Shown piece after piece: positions 17,560 through 25,006 of a DNA stretch of 64,000 nucleotides. A program made the translations under genes and the position numbers. The notes below the pieces were generated by a model. That model was given only the letters and a program-made list of their open reading frames with translations. It was not told where the DNA came from and ran no database searches. Each line of letters begins with the position of its first letter. The stretch's first letter is position 1. The stretch is taken from the NCBI RefSeq assembly GCF_013414345.1, contig NZ_CP058670.1:2108001-2172000 (forward strand), given 5' to 3'. This DNA is from Microcella indica. Lineage in GTDB: Bacteria > Actinomycetota > Actinomycetes > Actinomycetales > Microbacteriaceae.

Positions 17560-18209
17560 CCGACCCCGCCCCGAGCTCCGGCTCCTCGAGCCCTGACGCG
17601 CCGAGCCTGCTCGAGCGGCTCTCGCGCGCACCCAGTCGCAGGGCCGGCATCGTCGCGGCCGTCGTCGCCGTCGTGCTCCTCATGGTTCCCGCGCTGGAGC
17701 TCGTGCTCCTGAGCGAGAGCACCGACCCGGTCGCCGCCGTGCAGATCTTCCTGGGGCTCAATGCGATCGCACTGCTGGGCTTCCTCCCGCTCCTGCGTGC
17801 CGCGCACGCCGCGACCGCGCGCACCGGTCGACCCGGCTGGCTCCTCCCTGCCGCGTACGTCGTGCTGCTCATCCGGCCGGCCGTGCTCGTCACCGAGATG
17901 GTTACGGCGCCCATCGCCGTCTTCGGCGGCCTCGCGTTCTTCTACGCCCTGCTCGGCACCACGGGCGTCGCCGCGGGACTCGCTGCCGTCGCCCTGCAGC
18001 CCACGCACGACGCTCAGGGCGAGCCGGTGGGTGGCCCGCTGCGCTCCCTCGTCATCGGCGTGATCGCCGGGCTCCTCGTGGCCCTCACGCTCTTCGCGTT
18101 CGCTCCGTTCGTCGCCCCGCTCACCGCGCTCGGCCTCGCGGTGGCGCTGTCGCTGCGCAAGCCTCCGCCGCCGCCTGACCCCTGGGAGCAGCGCGGCGAG
18201 CAGGGATAG
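17556..18209 (+). CDS. Small membrane protein of unknown function
   Basis: A 217-residue protein started at the ATG overlapping the previous stop. A Ser/Pro-rich cytoplasmic N terminus ('PAPSSGSSSPDAPSLLERL') is followed by about five hydrophobic helices and a short basic, proline-rich tail ('RKPPPPPDPWEQ'). No motif is recognised. Translational coupling to the larger membrane protein upstream suggests a complex. A strong inverted repeat terminates the unit 11 bp later. Confidence 0.7.
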   Translation: MTDPAPSSGSSSPDAPSLLERLSRAPSRRAGIVAAVVAVVLLMVPALELVLLSESTDPVAAVQIFLGLNAIALLGFLPLLRAAHAATARTGRPGWLLPAAYVVLLIRPAVLVTEMVTAPIAVFGGLAFFYALLGTTGVAAGLAAVALQPTHDAQGEPVGGPLRSLVIGVIAGLLVALTLFAFAPFVAPLTALGLAVALSLRKPPPPPDPWEQRGEQG

Positions 18210-18219
18210 GACGGGCAGG

Positions 18220-18276
18220 CTTCCACAACTTCGGAGTGAGATCAGCCCGGCTCGCCCCACTCCGACGTTGTGGAAG
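18220..18276. terminator. 19-bp inverted repeat between convergent genes
   Basis: CTTCCACAACTTCGGAGTG (18220-18238) matches the reverse complement of 18258-18276 at 18 of 19 positions, with a 19-base loop. It should terminate both the membrane-protein pair and the PTS/add operon. Confidence 0.75.
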
Positions 18277-18305
18277 GGGCGGGGCCACCGCTCGAGGGTG
18301 GCGCG

Positions 18306-18578
18306 TCAGCCGACGGCGTCGGTCAGCTTCTGCGTGAGCTCGTCGGTGTCGAAGTAGTTCTGCACGACGACGACGTCGGCGTGCGTGCGCCCGATCGCCT
18401 CGACGAACTCCTCGCTCGTGAGGATCACCTGAGCATCGGCGGCGACGCGCGCGACCGAGTCGATGTCGGCGGCGACGACGGTCGCCGAGACGCCGAGACG
18501 CTGCAGCACGCGCTCGGTGTTGACCTTGAGGATGCCGCTCGAGCCGATACCGGCACCGCAGATCGCGACGATCTTCAC
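18306..18578 (-). CDS. PTS IIB component (ascorbate/galactitol-like)
   Basis: A 90-residue IIB protein from a GTG at 18578 with GGAGG twelve bases upstream. The N terminus 'KIVAICGAGIGSSGIL' is the P-loop carrying phosphocysteine Cys7; the remainder is a small alpha/beta domain ending 'VVVQNYFDTDELTQKL'. IIB passes phosphate from IIA to sugar bound by IIC. No IIC gene is adjacent: the operon stops here at a terminator. It could serve a IIC encoded elsewhere or act in regulation. Confidence 0.8.
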   Translation of the reverse strand: MKIVAICGAGIGSSGILKVNTERVLQRLGVSATVVAADIDSVARVAADAQVILTSEEFVEAIGRTHADVVVVQNYFDTDELTQKLTDAVG

Positions 18579-18603
18579 GCCGGAACCTCCCTCGCCCGCG
18601 GCG

Positions 18604-19056
18604 TCATGACACCCGGCGCCCCTCGAGGATGGCGCGAGCATCCTCACGATTCGTCGCACGGGCGAGGGCCTGGATGGCCGCCGAGTCGTTGAAAGCGTTC
18701 GCGAGGTCGGCGACGGCGCTCAGGTGGGCGTCGGCGGCGACCCCGGCGAGGCCGATGACGACGGAGACCGGGTCGTTGTGCGCGTGACCGAACTCGACCG
18801 GCTCGGCGAGCGTGACGACCGAAAGTCCGTCCTGGCGCACCTCGGGGCCGGGGCGCGCGTGCGCCAGAGCGAGGCCGGGCGCGATGACGATGTACGGGCC
18901 GTGGGTCTCCACGAGGCGCAGCATCGCCTCCGTGTACTCGGCGGTCGTGCAGCCGCTGTCGACGAGTGCGTCGCCGGCCAGGCGCACGGCGGCGCGCCAG
19001 TCGGCGGCGTGCGCCTGCAGCACGATGGCGCGGTCGGCGAGGGAGGGCAGACTCAT
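18604..19056 (-). CDS. PTS IIA component (fructose/mannitol/ascorbate superfamily)
   Basis: A 150-residue IIA protein. 'APGLALAHARPGPEV' contains the phosphohistidine (His66), and 'SVVIGLAGVAADAHLSAVADLA' is typical of the fold. Translation overlaps the end of adenosine deaminase by 4 bp and IIB follows 25 bp later, giving the order add-IIA-IIB. The sugar is unknown, and pairing with a purine-catabolic enzyme is unusual. Confidence 0.8.
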   Translation of the reverse strand: MSLPSLADRAIVLQAHAADWRAAVRLAGDALVDSGCTTAEYTEAMLRLVETHGPYIVIAPGLALAHARPGPEVRQDGLSVVTLAEPVEFGHAHNDPVSVVIGLAGVAADAHLSAVADLANAFNDSAAIQALARATNREDARAILEGRRVS

Positions 19057-20177
19057 GCGTGCTCCTCGAAGCCGGCGATGATCGTGTCCATGAGCGCCTC
19101 GCGGTCCTCGACGGGGAGGAAGGCCGCCTGGGCGGCGTTCAGCTGCAGGGCGAGGATGTCGTCGAGGTCGTAGTCGAAGGTCTCGGCGACGAGGCGCAGC
19201 TCGCGGCTGAGGGTCGTGGCGCTCATGAGGCGGTTGTCGGTGTTGACGGTGACGCGGAACCCGAGCTGGGTGAACAGGTCGAGCGGGTGGTCCTCCATCG
19301 CGTCGCCCCACGCGGCGATCGCGCCGGTCTGCAGGTTCGAGCTGGGGCTCGTCTCGAGCGCGATGCCGCGGTCTTTCACCCACTCGGCGATGCGGCCGAG
19401 GCTCGCGCGCGTCATCTCGCCCTCGTCGACGAGCGTGATGTCTTCGAGCAGGCGCACGCCGTGGCCGAGGCGCAGGGCGTGGCCGTCGCGCAGCGCCCCG
19501 CGGATGCTCTCGATGCCGTCCGCCTCGCCGGCGTGGATCGTGACGGGGAAGAACTCGTCGGCGAGCAGCTCGAACGCGTCGCGCATACGAGAGGGCGGGA
19601 ACCCTGCTTCGGCGCCCGCGATGTCGAAGCCGACCGTGCCCGTGTCGCGGTGACGCAGCGCGAGCTGGGCGATCTCGAGGCCGCGATCGGCGTGGCGCAT
19701 GGCGCTGACCAGCTGGCCGACGCGGATGCTCGTGCCGGCGCCGCGCGCCGCCTCGACGCCCTCGTCCAGGCCCTGCTGCACGGCCTCGACTGCCTCGTCG
19801 AGGCTCAGGCCCTGCTGCAGGTGCTGCTCGGGGGCCCAGCGGATCTCGCCCCACACGACGCCATCCGCCGCCAGGTCTTCGACGAACTCGCGGGCGACGC
19901 GCACGAGGGCGTCGCGGGTCTGCATGACGGCGATCGTGACGTCGAACGTCGTGAGGTACTGCACGAGCGACCCCGAGTTGGCCTGCGTGGCGAACCACTC
20001 GCCGAGCGACTCGGCGTCGGTGGCGCCCGCGGGAAGCTCGTAGCCGATCTCGGCCGCGAGCTCGACGATCGTCGCGGGGCGCAGGCCGCCGTCGAGGTGG
20101 TCGTGCAGCGACACCTTCGGCAGCGCCTCCAGGGCGAGGTCGGTGCCGGGAAGGAGGTTCTGCGTCGCCGTTGTCAT
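19053..20177 (-). CDS. add: Adenosine deaminase
   Basis: A 374-residue zinc hydrolase converting (deoxy)adenosine to (deoxy)inosine and ammonia. Metal and active-site motifs are in order: 'LPKVSLHDHLDGG' (HxH), 'VTIHAGEADGIESI' (His, then catalytic Glu region), 'LGHGVRLLED' and 'VTVNTDNRLMS', where many homologues have 'NTDDP'. The TDN variant is, as far as I recall, common in actinobacterial Add. The ATG at 20177 is fixed by a leaderless promoter. First gene of an operon with PTS IIA and IIB. Confidence 0.92.
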   Translation of the reverse strand: MTTATQNLLPGTDLALEALPKVSLHDHLDGGLRPATIVELAAEIGYELPAGATDAESLGEWFATQANSGSLVQYLTTFDVTIAVMQTRDALVRVAREFVEDLAADGVVWGEIRWAPEQHLQQGLSLDEAVEAVQQGLDEGVEAARGAGTSIRVGQLVSAMRHADRGLEIAQLALRHRDTGTVGFDIAGAEAGFPPSRMRDAFELLADEFFPVTIHAGEADGIESIRGALRDGHALRLGHGVRLLEDITLVDEGEMTRASLGRIAEWVKDRGIALETSPSSNLQTGAIAAWGDAMEDHPLDLFTQLGFRVTVNTDNRLMSATTLSRELRLVAETFDYDLDDILALQLNAAQAAFLPVEDREALMDTIIAGFEEHA

Positions 20178-20183
20178 GCTCCC

Positions 20184-20189
20184 AACCTA
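20184..20189 (-). promoter_or_regulatory. -10 element of a leaderless promoter (add)
   Basis: Minus-strand TAGGTT lies six bases before the ATG at 20177. Confidence 0.5.
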
Positions 20190-20196
20190 CCGGTCG

Positions 20197-20865
20197 TTAC
20201 CTCCCTGTGACCCCCGGTATCCACCCGAGTGCCTGCGAGATGTCTCGGGCGGCACTGCGAGCCTGTTGCACGACCTGGGTGTGCGCGACGGTGCTGAAGC
20301 TCGTGCTCACGTACGGCACGGTGAGCGCGGCGATCGTCGCGCCGGTAGCACCGCGCACGGCGGCCACGACGTCGGTGATGCCGGGCTGCAGAGCGTCGGC
20401 CCGCACGAGCTCGTCGCGGTCGCCCGCGAGCACCTCCCCCGTCGCGGTGCCCGCGACGTCGAACAGCGCGCCGACCCGCACCCGGTAGCCGAAGTCAGCG
20501 GGCGACTCCACCTGCGCGACGACCCGTACGCGGTCGCCTTCGAGCACGGCGAGGTTGCACGACTGCCGCACGCTGTCGGCGAGCTCGCGCATGATCGGCA
20601 GCGCCACGGCCTCCAGGCCCCGCAGGGGCGCATGCCGGTGAGCGAGGTCGAACAGCCGCGTGCCGAGCAGGTACCGACCGCCACGCTCGCGCACGAGGTA
20701 GCCGCGCCTCTCGAGGGAGACGAGCACGCGGAATATCTGACCGACACTGCGCCCCGTGGCCTCGGCGATCTCCGACTGCGCGAGCCCCGCTGGCTCGTCG
20801 GCGAGCAGCTCGAGAATGTCGAGCGCCTTGTCGAGCGCCGGTACCGCGTAGCCGGGCTGCGTCAC
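20197..20865 (-). CDS. IclR-family transcriptional regulator
   Basis: A 222-residue repressor/activator from a GTG that overlaps the SAHH-like gene by 4 bp. The N-terminal winged helix-turn-helix (5-65) has 'ALDKALDILELLADEPAGLAQSEIAEATG' and 'IFRVLVSLERRGYLV'; the C-terminal effector domain follows but is shorter than in full-size IclR proteins (about 250). As it is co-transcribed with the SAHH-like gene and divergent from nucleoside hydrolase, it probably controls both from the shared 62-bp promoter region. Confidence 0.88.
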   Translation of the reverse strand: MTQPGYAVPALDKALDILELLADEPAGLAQSEIAEATGRSVGQIFRVLVSLERRGYLVRERGGRYLLGTRLFDLAHRHAPLRGLEAVALPIMRELADSVRQSCNLAVLEGDRVRVVAQVESPADFGYRVRVGALFDVAGTATGEVLAGDRDELVRADALQPGITDVVAAVRGATGATIAALTVPYVSTSFSTVAHTQVVQQARSAARDISQALGWIPGVTGR

Positions 20866-22136
20866 CGGTCCGCGCCCATGACGGCGAGCATCCGTCTGGC
20901 GATATCGCGATCGATGTCGTCGGGCACCGGCTGGGCGCCGGGAGCGAGCGATGCCGCGCTCGTCGCGACACGCTCCAGGGAGAGCGCCTGCAGCAGGAAG
21001 CCGAGGTCCATCGCCTCGAGCGAGTTGCCCTTGGGCTCGCGCCCGGCGAGGTTGACCATGCGACCCTCGGCGAGCAGGATCACGTGGCGCCCACCTGGCA
21101 GGTCCACGCGCTCGATCGCCTCGTCGAGCACCGTGCGCGCGGTGGACCGCGCGTACAGGGCGGCCACGTCGATCTCCCAGGGCACGTGACCGGCGTTGGC
21201 GAGCACGGTGCCGTCGGCGAGCCGGTCGAGCACGGCGGGTGTGACGACGTCGGGATGCCCGGTCGCGGTGACGACGACCTCCGCCCACTCGGCGAGCTCC
21301 TCGATCGGGCCGACCCGGTAGCCGTCCCACGCGGCCTCGAAGGCGACGAGCTCGTCGATCTCGGCGACGGCGACCTTGCCGCCCATCGCCCGCAGGTACT
21401 GCGCGATGCCGCGACCGCACCAGCCGTAGCCGGCGACGAGGAAGCGTCGGCCGGCGAGGCGCAGGTTGGTGATGCGCATGAGGCTCTCGACGACGGACTG
21501 GCCGACGGAGTGCTTGTTCTCGCCGATCGCCTTGAGGCGCGAGTCGTTGATGACGAGCATGGGGAACGGGATGCTCTGCGCAAGCTCGGCGCGCAGCCGC
21601 AGCCCTCCGCTCGTCGTCTCCTCCGTTCCGCCGATGATGCCGGTGCCGCCCGTCGGGTCTCCCCCGGAGACGGCCGCGGGGTCGACGCGAGCGGCGGCGA
21701 GCGCGGCGAGGTCTGCCCCGTTGTCGAGCAGGATGCTCGGCCGCGCCGCATCGACGGCGGCGACGTTCGCGTGGTGGTCGTCGAGGGTGTCGGCGCGCCG
21801 CCCGTGCACGGTCATGCCGAGGGTGCGCAGGTAGGCGACCACGTCGTCCTGCGTCGAGCCGTGGTTGCCGGTCGCGACGATCTCGGCGCCGCCGGTCTGG
21901 AGGGTCTCGAGCAGCACCGCCGTCTTGGGCTCGAGGTGCAGGCTCATGCCGATGAGGTGGCCGTCGAAGGGTCGGCTCGCCGCGAGGGCGTCGCGCGCCT
22001 CGGCGAGCAGGGGCATGCGCGAGCGGATCCAGTCGATGCGGGCAGCGCCGCGGGCGGCGAGCGCCGCCGAGTCCGGCGCCTCCGCTGCGCCGTGGTTGAT
22101 GCGGGCGGGTCTGCTCGTGCTGCTGTCCGTGCTCAT
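20862..22136 (-). CDS. Divergent S-adenosylhomocysteine hydrolase-like protein
   Basis: A 424-residue NAD-dependent protein of the SAHH fold. Retained: 'MSLHLEPKTAVLLETL' (His55 equivalent), 'STQDD', 'EETTSGG', 'NDSRLKAIGEN' (Lys186), the Rossmann motif 'VAGYGWCGRGIAQ' and 'NAGHVPWEID' (His301). Changed, by eye against canonical SAHH: Cys79 position is Gly ('ATGNHGSTQD'), the DN after Lys is EN, Cys195 is Val, the GHP (His353) is GNS, and the C-terminal K-x-x-x-YRY tail is missing. It may act on a different nucleoside, or on S-adenosyl compounds by altered chemistry. It is translationally coupled to IclR and transcribed away from nucleoside hydrolase. Confidence 0.8.
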   Translation of the reverse strand: MSTDSSTSRPARINHGAAEAPDSAALAARGAARIDWIRSRMPLLAEARDALAASRPFDGHLIGMSLHLEPKTAVLLETLQTGGAEIVATGNHGSTQDDVVAYLRTLGMTVHGRRADTLDDHHANVAAVDAARPSILLDNGADLAALAAARVDPAAVSGGDPTGGTGIIGGTEETTSGGLRLRAELAQSIPFPMLVINDSRLKAIGENKHSVGQSVVESLMRITNLRLAGRRFLVAGYGWCGRGIAQYLRAMGGKVAVAEIDELVAFEAAWDGYRVGPIEELAEWAEVVVTATGHPDVVTPAVLDRLADGTVLANAGHVPWEIDVAALYARSTARTVLDEAIERVDLPGGRHVILLAEGRMVNLAGREPKGNSLEAMDLGFLLQALSLERVATSAASLAPGAQPVPDDIDRDIARRMLAVMGADR

Positions 22137-22198
22137 GAGCGCACTCTACACAGGTGCAAGACGCTTTCATATATGCAGAATGTCGCTAGGCTGGGCCC
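22137..22198. promoter_or_regulatory. Divergent leaderless promoters with central palindrome
   Basis: Minus-strand TAGAGT (22143-22148) lies six bases before the SAHH-like ATG, and plus-strand TAGGCT (22187-22192) six bases before the nucleoside hydrolase ATG. A CATATATG palindrome (22168-22175) in an AT-rich patch sits between them where both -35 regions would be. It is the natural candidate for the IclR operator. Confidence 0.55.
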
Positions 22199-23146
22199 AT
22201 GCCTGAGAAGATCATCCTGGACTGCGACCCCGGCCACGACGACGCGGTCGCCCTCATGCTCGCCCACGGCTCGCCCGACATCGAGCTGCTCGCCGTCACG
22301 ACCGTCATGGGCAACCAGACGATCGAGAAGGTGACGCGCAACGCGCTCGCCGTCGCCCGCGTCATCGGCCTCGACTCGGTGCCGTTCGCCCGCGGGTCGG
22401 AGCGTCCGCTCGTGCGCGAGGTCGAGACGGCTCCCGACATCCACGGGGAGTCGGGGCTCGACGGGCCCGTGCTGCCCGAACCGGCCATCGAGCTCGACGG
22501 CCGCCACGCCGTCGACCTGATCATCGACACCGTCATGGCGCACGAGCCCGGCACCGTCACGCTCGTGCCGACCGGCGCCCTCACCAACATCGCGCTCGCC
22601 GTGCGGCGCGAGCCGCGCATCGTCGAGCGGGTCAAGCAGGTCGTGCTCATGGGCGGCGGCGTGCACATCGGCAACTGGAGCGCCACGAGCGAGTTCAACA
22701 TCGTCATCGACCCGGAGGCCGCGCACATCGTGTTCACGGCGGGCTGGCCGCTGACGATGGTCGGGCTCGACGTCACGCACCAGGCACTCGCGACCGACGA
22801 GGTCGCGGCCCGCATCGCCGCGATCGGCACCGGCCCGGCCCGCTTCACGGGCGAGCTGCTGGAGTTCTTCGCGCACTCGTACCAGGACGCCCAGGGCTTC
22901 GACCACCCTCCCGTGCACGACCCCTGCGCCGTGGCCTACGTCATCGACCCGAGCATCGTGCGCACGGTGCGGGCCCCGCTCGACGTCGAGCTCACCGGCA
23001 CGCTCACCCTCGGCATGACGGTGGCCGACCTGCGGGCACCGGCGCCGGAGAGCTGCCCCACCCAGGTCGCGATGGACCTCGACGCCGACCGCTTCTGGAA
23101 CCTCGTCATCGACGCCCTCGAGCGCATCGGCGACCCGGCTCTCTAA
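22199..23146 (+). CDS. Nucleoside hydrolase (inosine-uridine preferring family)
   Basis: A 315-residue calcium-dependent N-ribohydrolase that releases base and ribose from ribonucleosides. The N-terminal signature 'IILDCDPGHDDAVALMLA' gives the DxDxxxDD metal site; 'TLVPTGALTNIALA', 'VLMGGG' and 'EFNIVIDPEAAHIVF' follow, with 'VHDPCAVAYVI' near the C terminus supplying the last Asp and His. Its leaderless promoter faces that of the SAHH-like/IclR pair. It offers a phosphate-independent route beside PNP. Substrate range is not predictable. Confidence 0.92.
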   Translation: MPEKIILDCDPGHDDAVALMLAHGSPDIELLAVTTVMGNQTIEKVTRNALAVARVIGLDSVPFARGSERPLVREVETAPDIHGESGLDGPVLPEPAIELDGRHAVDLIIDTVMAHEPGTVTLVPTGALTNIALAVRREPRIVERVKQVVLMGGGVHIGNWSATSEFNIVIDPEAAHIVFTAGWPLTMVGLDVTHQALATDEVAARIAAIGTGPARFTGELLEFFAHSYQDAQGFDHPPVHDPCAVAYVIDPSIVRTVRAPLDVELTGTLTLGMTVADLRAPAPESCPTQVAMDLDADRFWNLVIDALERIGDPAL

Positions 23147-23154
23147 CTCCACCC

Positions 23155-23186
23155 CCACCAGGGCGGGCAATTGTGCCCGCCGGTGG
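23155..23186. terminator. Stem-loop between nucleoside hydrolase and thymidine phosphorylase
   Basis: GGCGGGCA and TGCCCGCC pair around ATTG, extended by CCACC/GGTGG with a two-base bulge. It lies between convergent genes. Confidence 0.65.
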
Positions 23187-23273
23187 CAGGTGTGGCCGGC
23201 CGTACGAGCACAGTTGCGACTAGCCAGCACAGTCGCCGCTCTCTTCGAGGCGAGGCGGGATGCCCCGCTCGGG

Positions 23274-24569
23274 CTACTCGACGACGCCCGCGATGAGCGG
23301 GCCGCCCGTGCGCACCTCGTCGTCGGCCGAGCCGATGCGGTAGGCGCCCTCGAGCGCCTCGAGCGCGCGGGCGAACCGGCCCTCGTCGCTCGTGAGCATC
23401 GTGAAGAGCGGCTGCCCCGCCTCGACCGTGTCGCCCGGCTTGGCGTGCAGGTCGATGCCTGCGCTGTGGTCGACCGGGTCCTCCTTGCGCGCACGCCCGG
23501 CGCCGAGGCGCCACGCGGCGATGCCGAAGGGCAGGGCCTCCTGCTCGACGAGCACCCCTGAGGTCTCGGCGTGCACGGTGTGGGACTCCGGGGCGACGGG
23601 GAGCGGAGCATCCGGGTCGCCGCCCTGCGCCGCGATCATGCCGCGCCAGGCATCCATCGCGCGGCCGTCCTGCAACGCCGCTTCGACGTCGGCATCGGTG
23701 ACGCCCGCGAGCTCGAGCATGTGCCGCGCGAGCTCGACCGTGAGCTCGACCACGTCGGCAGGCCCGCCGCCCGCGAGCACCTCGACCGATTCACGCACCT
23801 CGTTGGCGTTGCCGATCGCGAGACCGAGCGGCACGTTCATGTTGGTGAGCACGGCGCGCGTCGCCACCCCGGCGTCCTCGCCGAGCCGCACCATGACCTG
23901 GGCGAGCTCGCGCGACTTCTCGATGTCTTTCAGGAACGCGCCAGACCCGAACTTCACGTCGAGCACGAGCGCGGCGGTGCCCTCGGCGATCTTCTTCGAC
24001 ATGATCGACGAGGCGATGAGCGGAATGCACTCGACAGTGCCGGTGATGTCGCGCAACGAGTAGAGCTTGCCGTCGGCGGGAGCGAGGCCCGAACCGGCCG
24101 CGCACACGACGGCGCCCACATCGTCGAGCTGCCGCATCATCTCATCGACCGTGATGCTGGCACGCCAGCCCGGGATGCTCTCGAGCTTGTCGAGCGTGCC
24201 CCCGGTGTGGCCCAGCCCGCGGCCGGAGAGCTGCGGCACGGCGACGCCGAACGAGGCGACCAGCGGCGCGAGGGGCAGCGTGATCTTGTCGCCGACCCCG
24301 CCGGTCGAGTGCTTGTCTGTGGTCTTCTTGTCGAGGCCCGAGAAGTCGAGGCGCGTGCCGGAGGCGACCATCGCCAGGGTGAGCGCGCTGACCTCCTCGC
24401 GCTCCATGCCGTTGAGGAAGATCGCCATCGTCATGGCCGACATCTGCTCGTCGGCGATGTAGCCACGGGTATAGGCGTCGACCATCCAGTCGATCTGGGC
24501 CGTCGTCAGGGTGCCGCGGTCGCGCTTGGTGCGGATGAGGTCGACGACGTCGAACGGCTCAAGGGCCAT
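23274..24569 (-). CDS. deoA: Thymidine (pyrimidine-nucleoside) phosphorylase
   Basis: A 431-residue enzyme that splits thymidine, deoxyuridine or uridine with phosphate. The small alpha domain begins 'DVVDLIRTKRDRGTLTTAQIDWMVDAYTRG'; the phosphate loop 'DKHSTGGVGDKITLPLAPLVA' and 'LSGRGLGHTGGTLDKLESIPG' are the family signature; 'LRDITGTVECIPLIASSIMSKKIAEG' contributes base contacts. The C-terminal domain is present and length is normal. Last gene of the BMP/ABC-cdd-deoA operon, 14 bp behind cdd. Confidence 0.93.
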   Translation of the reverse strand: MALEPFDVVDLIRTKRDRGTLTTAQIDWMVDAYTRGYIADEQMSAMTMAIFLNGMEREEVSALTLAMVASGTRLDFSGLDKKTTDKHSTGGVGDKITLPLAPLVASFGVAVPQLSGRGLGHTGGTLDKLESIPGWRASITVDEMMRQLDDVGAVVCAAGSGLAPADGKLYSLRDITGTVECIPLIASSIMSKKIAEGTAALVLDVKFGSGAFLKDIEKSRELAQVMVRLGEDAGVATRAVLTNMNVPLGLAIGNANEVRESVEVLAGGGPADVVELTVELARHMLELAGVTDADVEAALQDGRAMDAWRGMIAAQGGDPDAPLPVAPESHTVHAETSGVLVEQEALPFGIAAWRLGAGRARKEDPVDHSAGIDLHAKPGDTVEAGQPLFTMLTSDEGRFARALEALEGAYRIGSADDEVRTGGPLIAGVVE

Positions 24570-24583
24570 GGGTGGTGCTCCTG

Positions 24584-24994
24584 TTAGTCGTGGGTTGAGC
24601 GATAGGTCTCGAGGGTGCGGGGGCCGAAGGCGTCGGGCAGCACCTCGTCGATGGTCTTGATGCCGGAGACGGTCTCCAGCAGCATGCCTTCGGCGGAGTG
24701 CTCGTACAGCAGCTGGCGGCAGCGCCCGCAGGGCATGAGCGCACCGCCGTCACCGTCGACGCACGTGAAGGCGACGAGACGACCGCCGCCGGTCATGTGC
24801 AGGGTGGAGACGAGAGCGCACTCGGCGCACAGCGTGAGGCCGTACGAGGCGTTCTCGACGTTGCACCCTGCGATCACGCGGCCGTCGTCGACGATCGCGG
24901 CCACGCCGACGGGGAACTCCGAGTACGGCACATAGGCCTTCGTCATCGCGTCGAGGGCGACCTCGCGAAGGCCATCCCAGTCGATGTCAGCCAT
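24584..24994 (-). CDS. cdd: Cytidine deaminase
   Basis: A 136-residue tetrameric-type zinc enzyme converting cytidine and deoxycytidine to uridine forms. 'GCNVENASYGLTLCAECAL' holds the catalytic Glu and first Cys, and 'MPCGRCRQLLYE' the other two zinc Cys residues. Because Cdd feeds its product to DeoA, the next gene, cytidine brought in by the upstream importer can be fully degraded. Confidence 0.95.
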   Translation of the reverse strand: MADIDWDGLREVALDAMTKAYVPYSEFPVGVAAIVDDGRVIAGCNVENASYGLTLCAECALVSTLHMTGGGRLVAFTCVDGDGGALMPCGRCRQLLYEHSAEGMLLETVSGIKTIDEVLPDAFGPRTLETYRSTHD

Positions 24995-25006
24995 GGTGGC
25001 CTCCCC

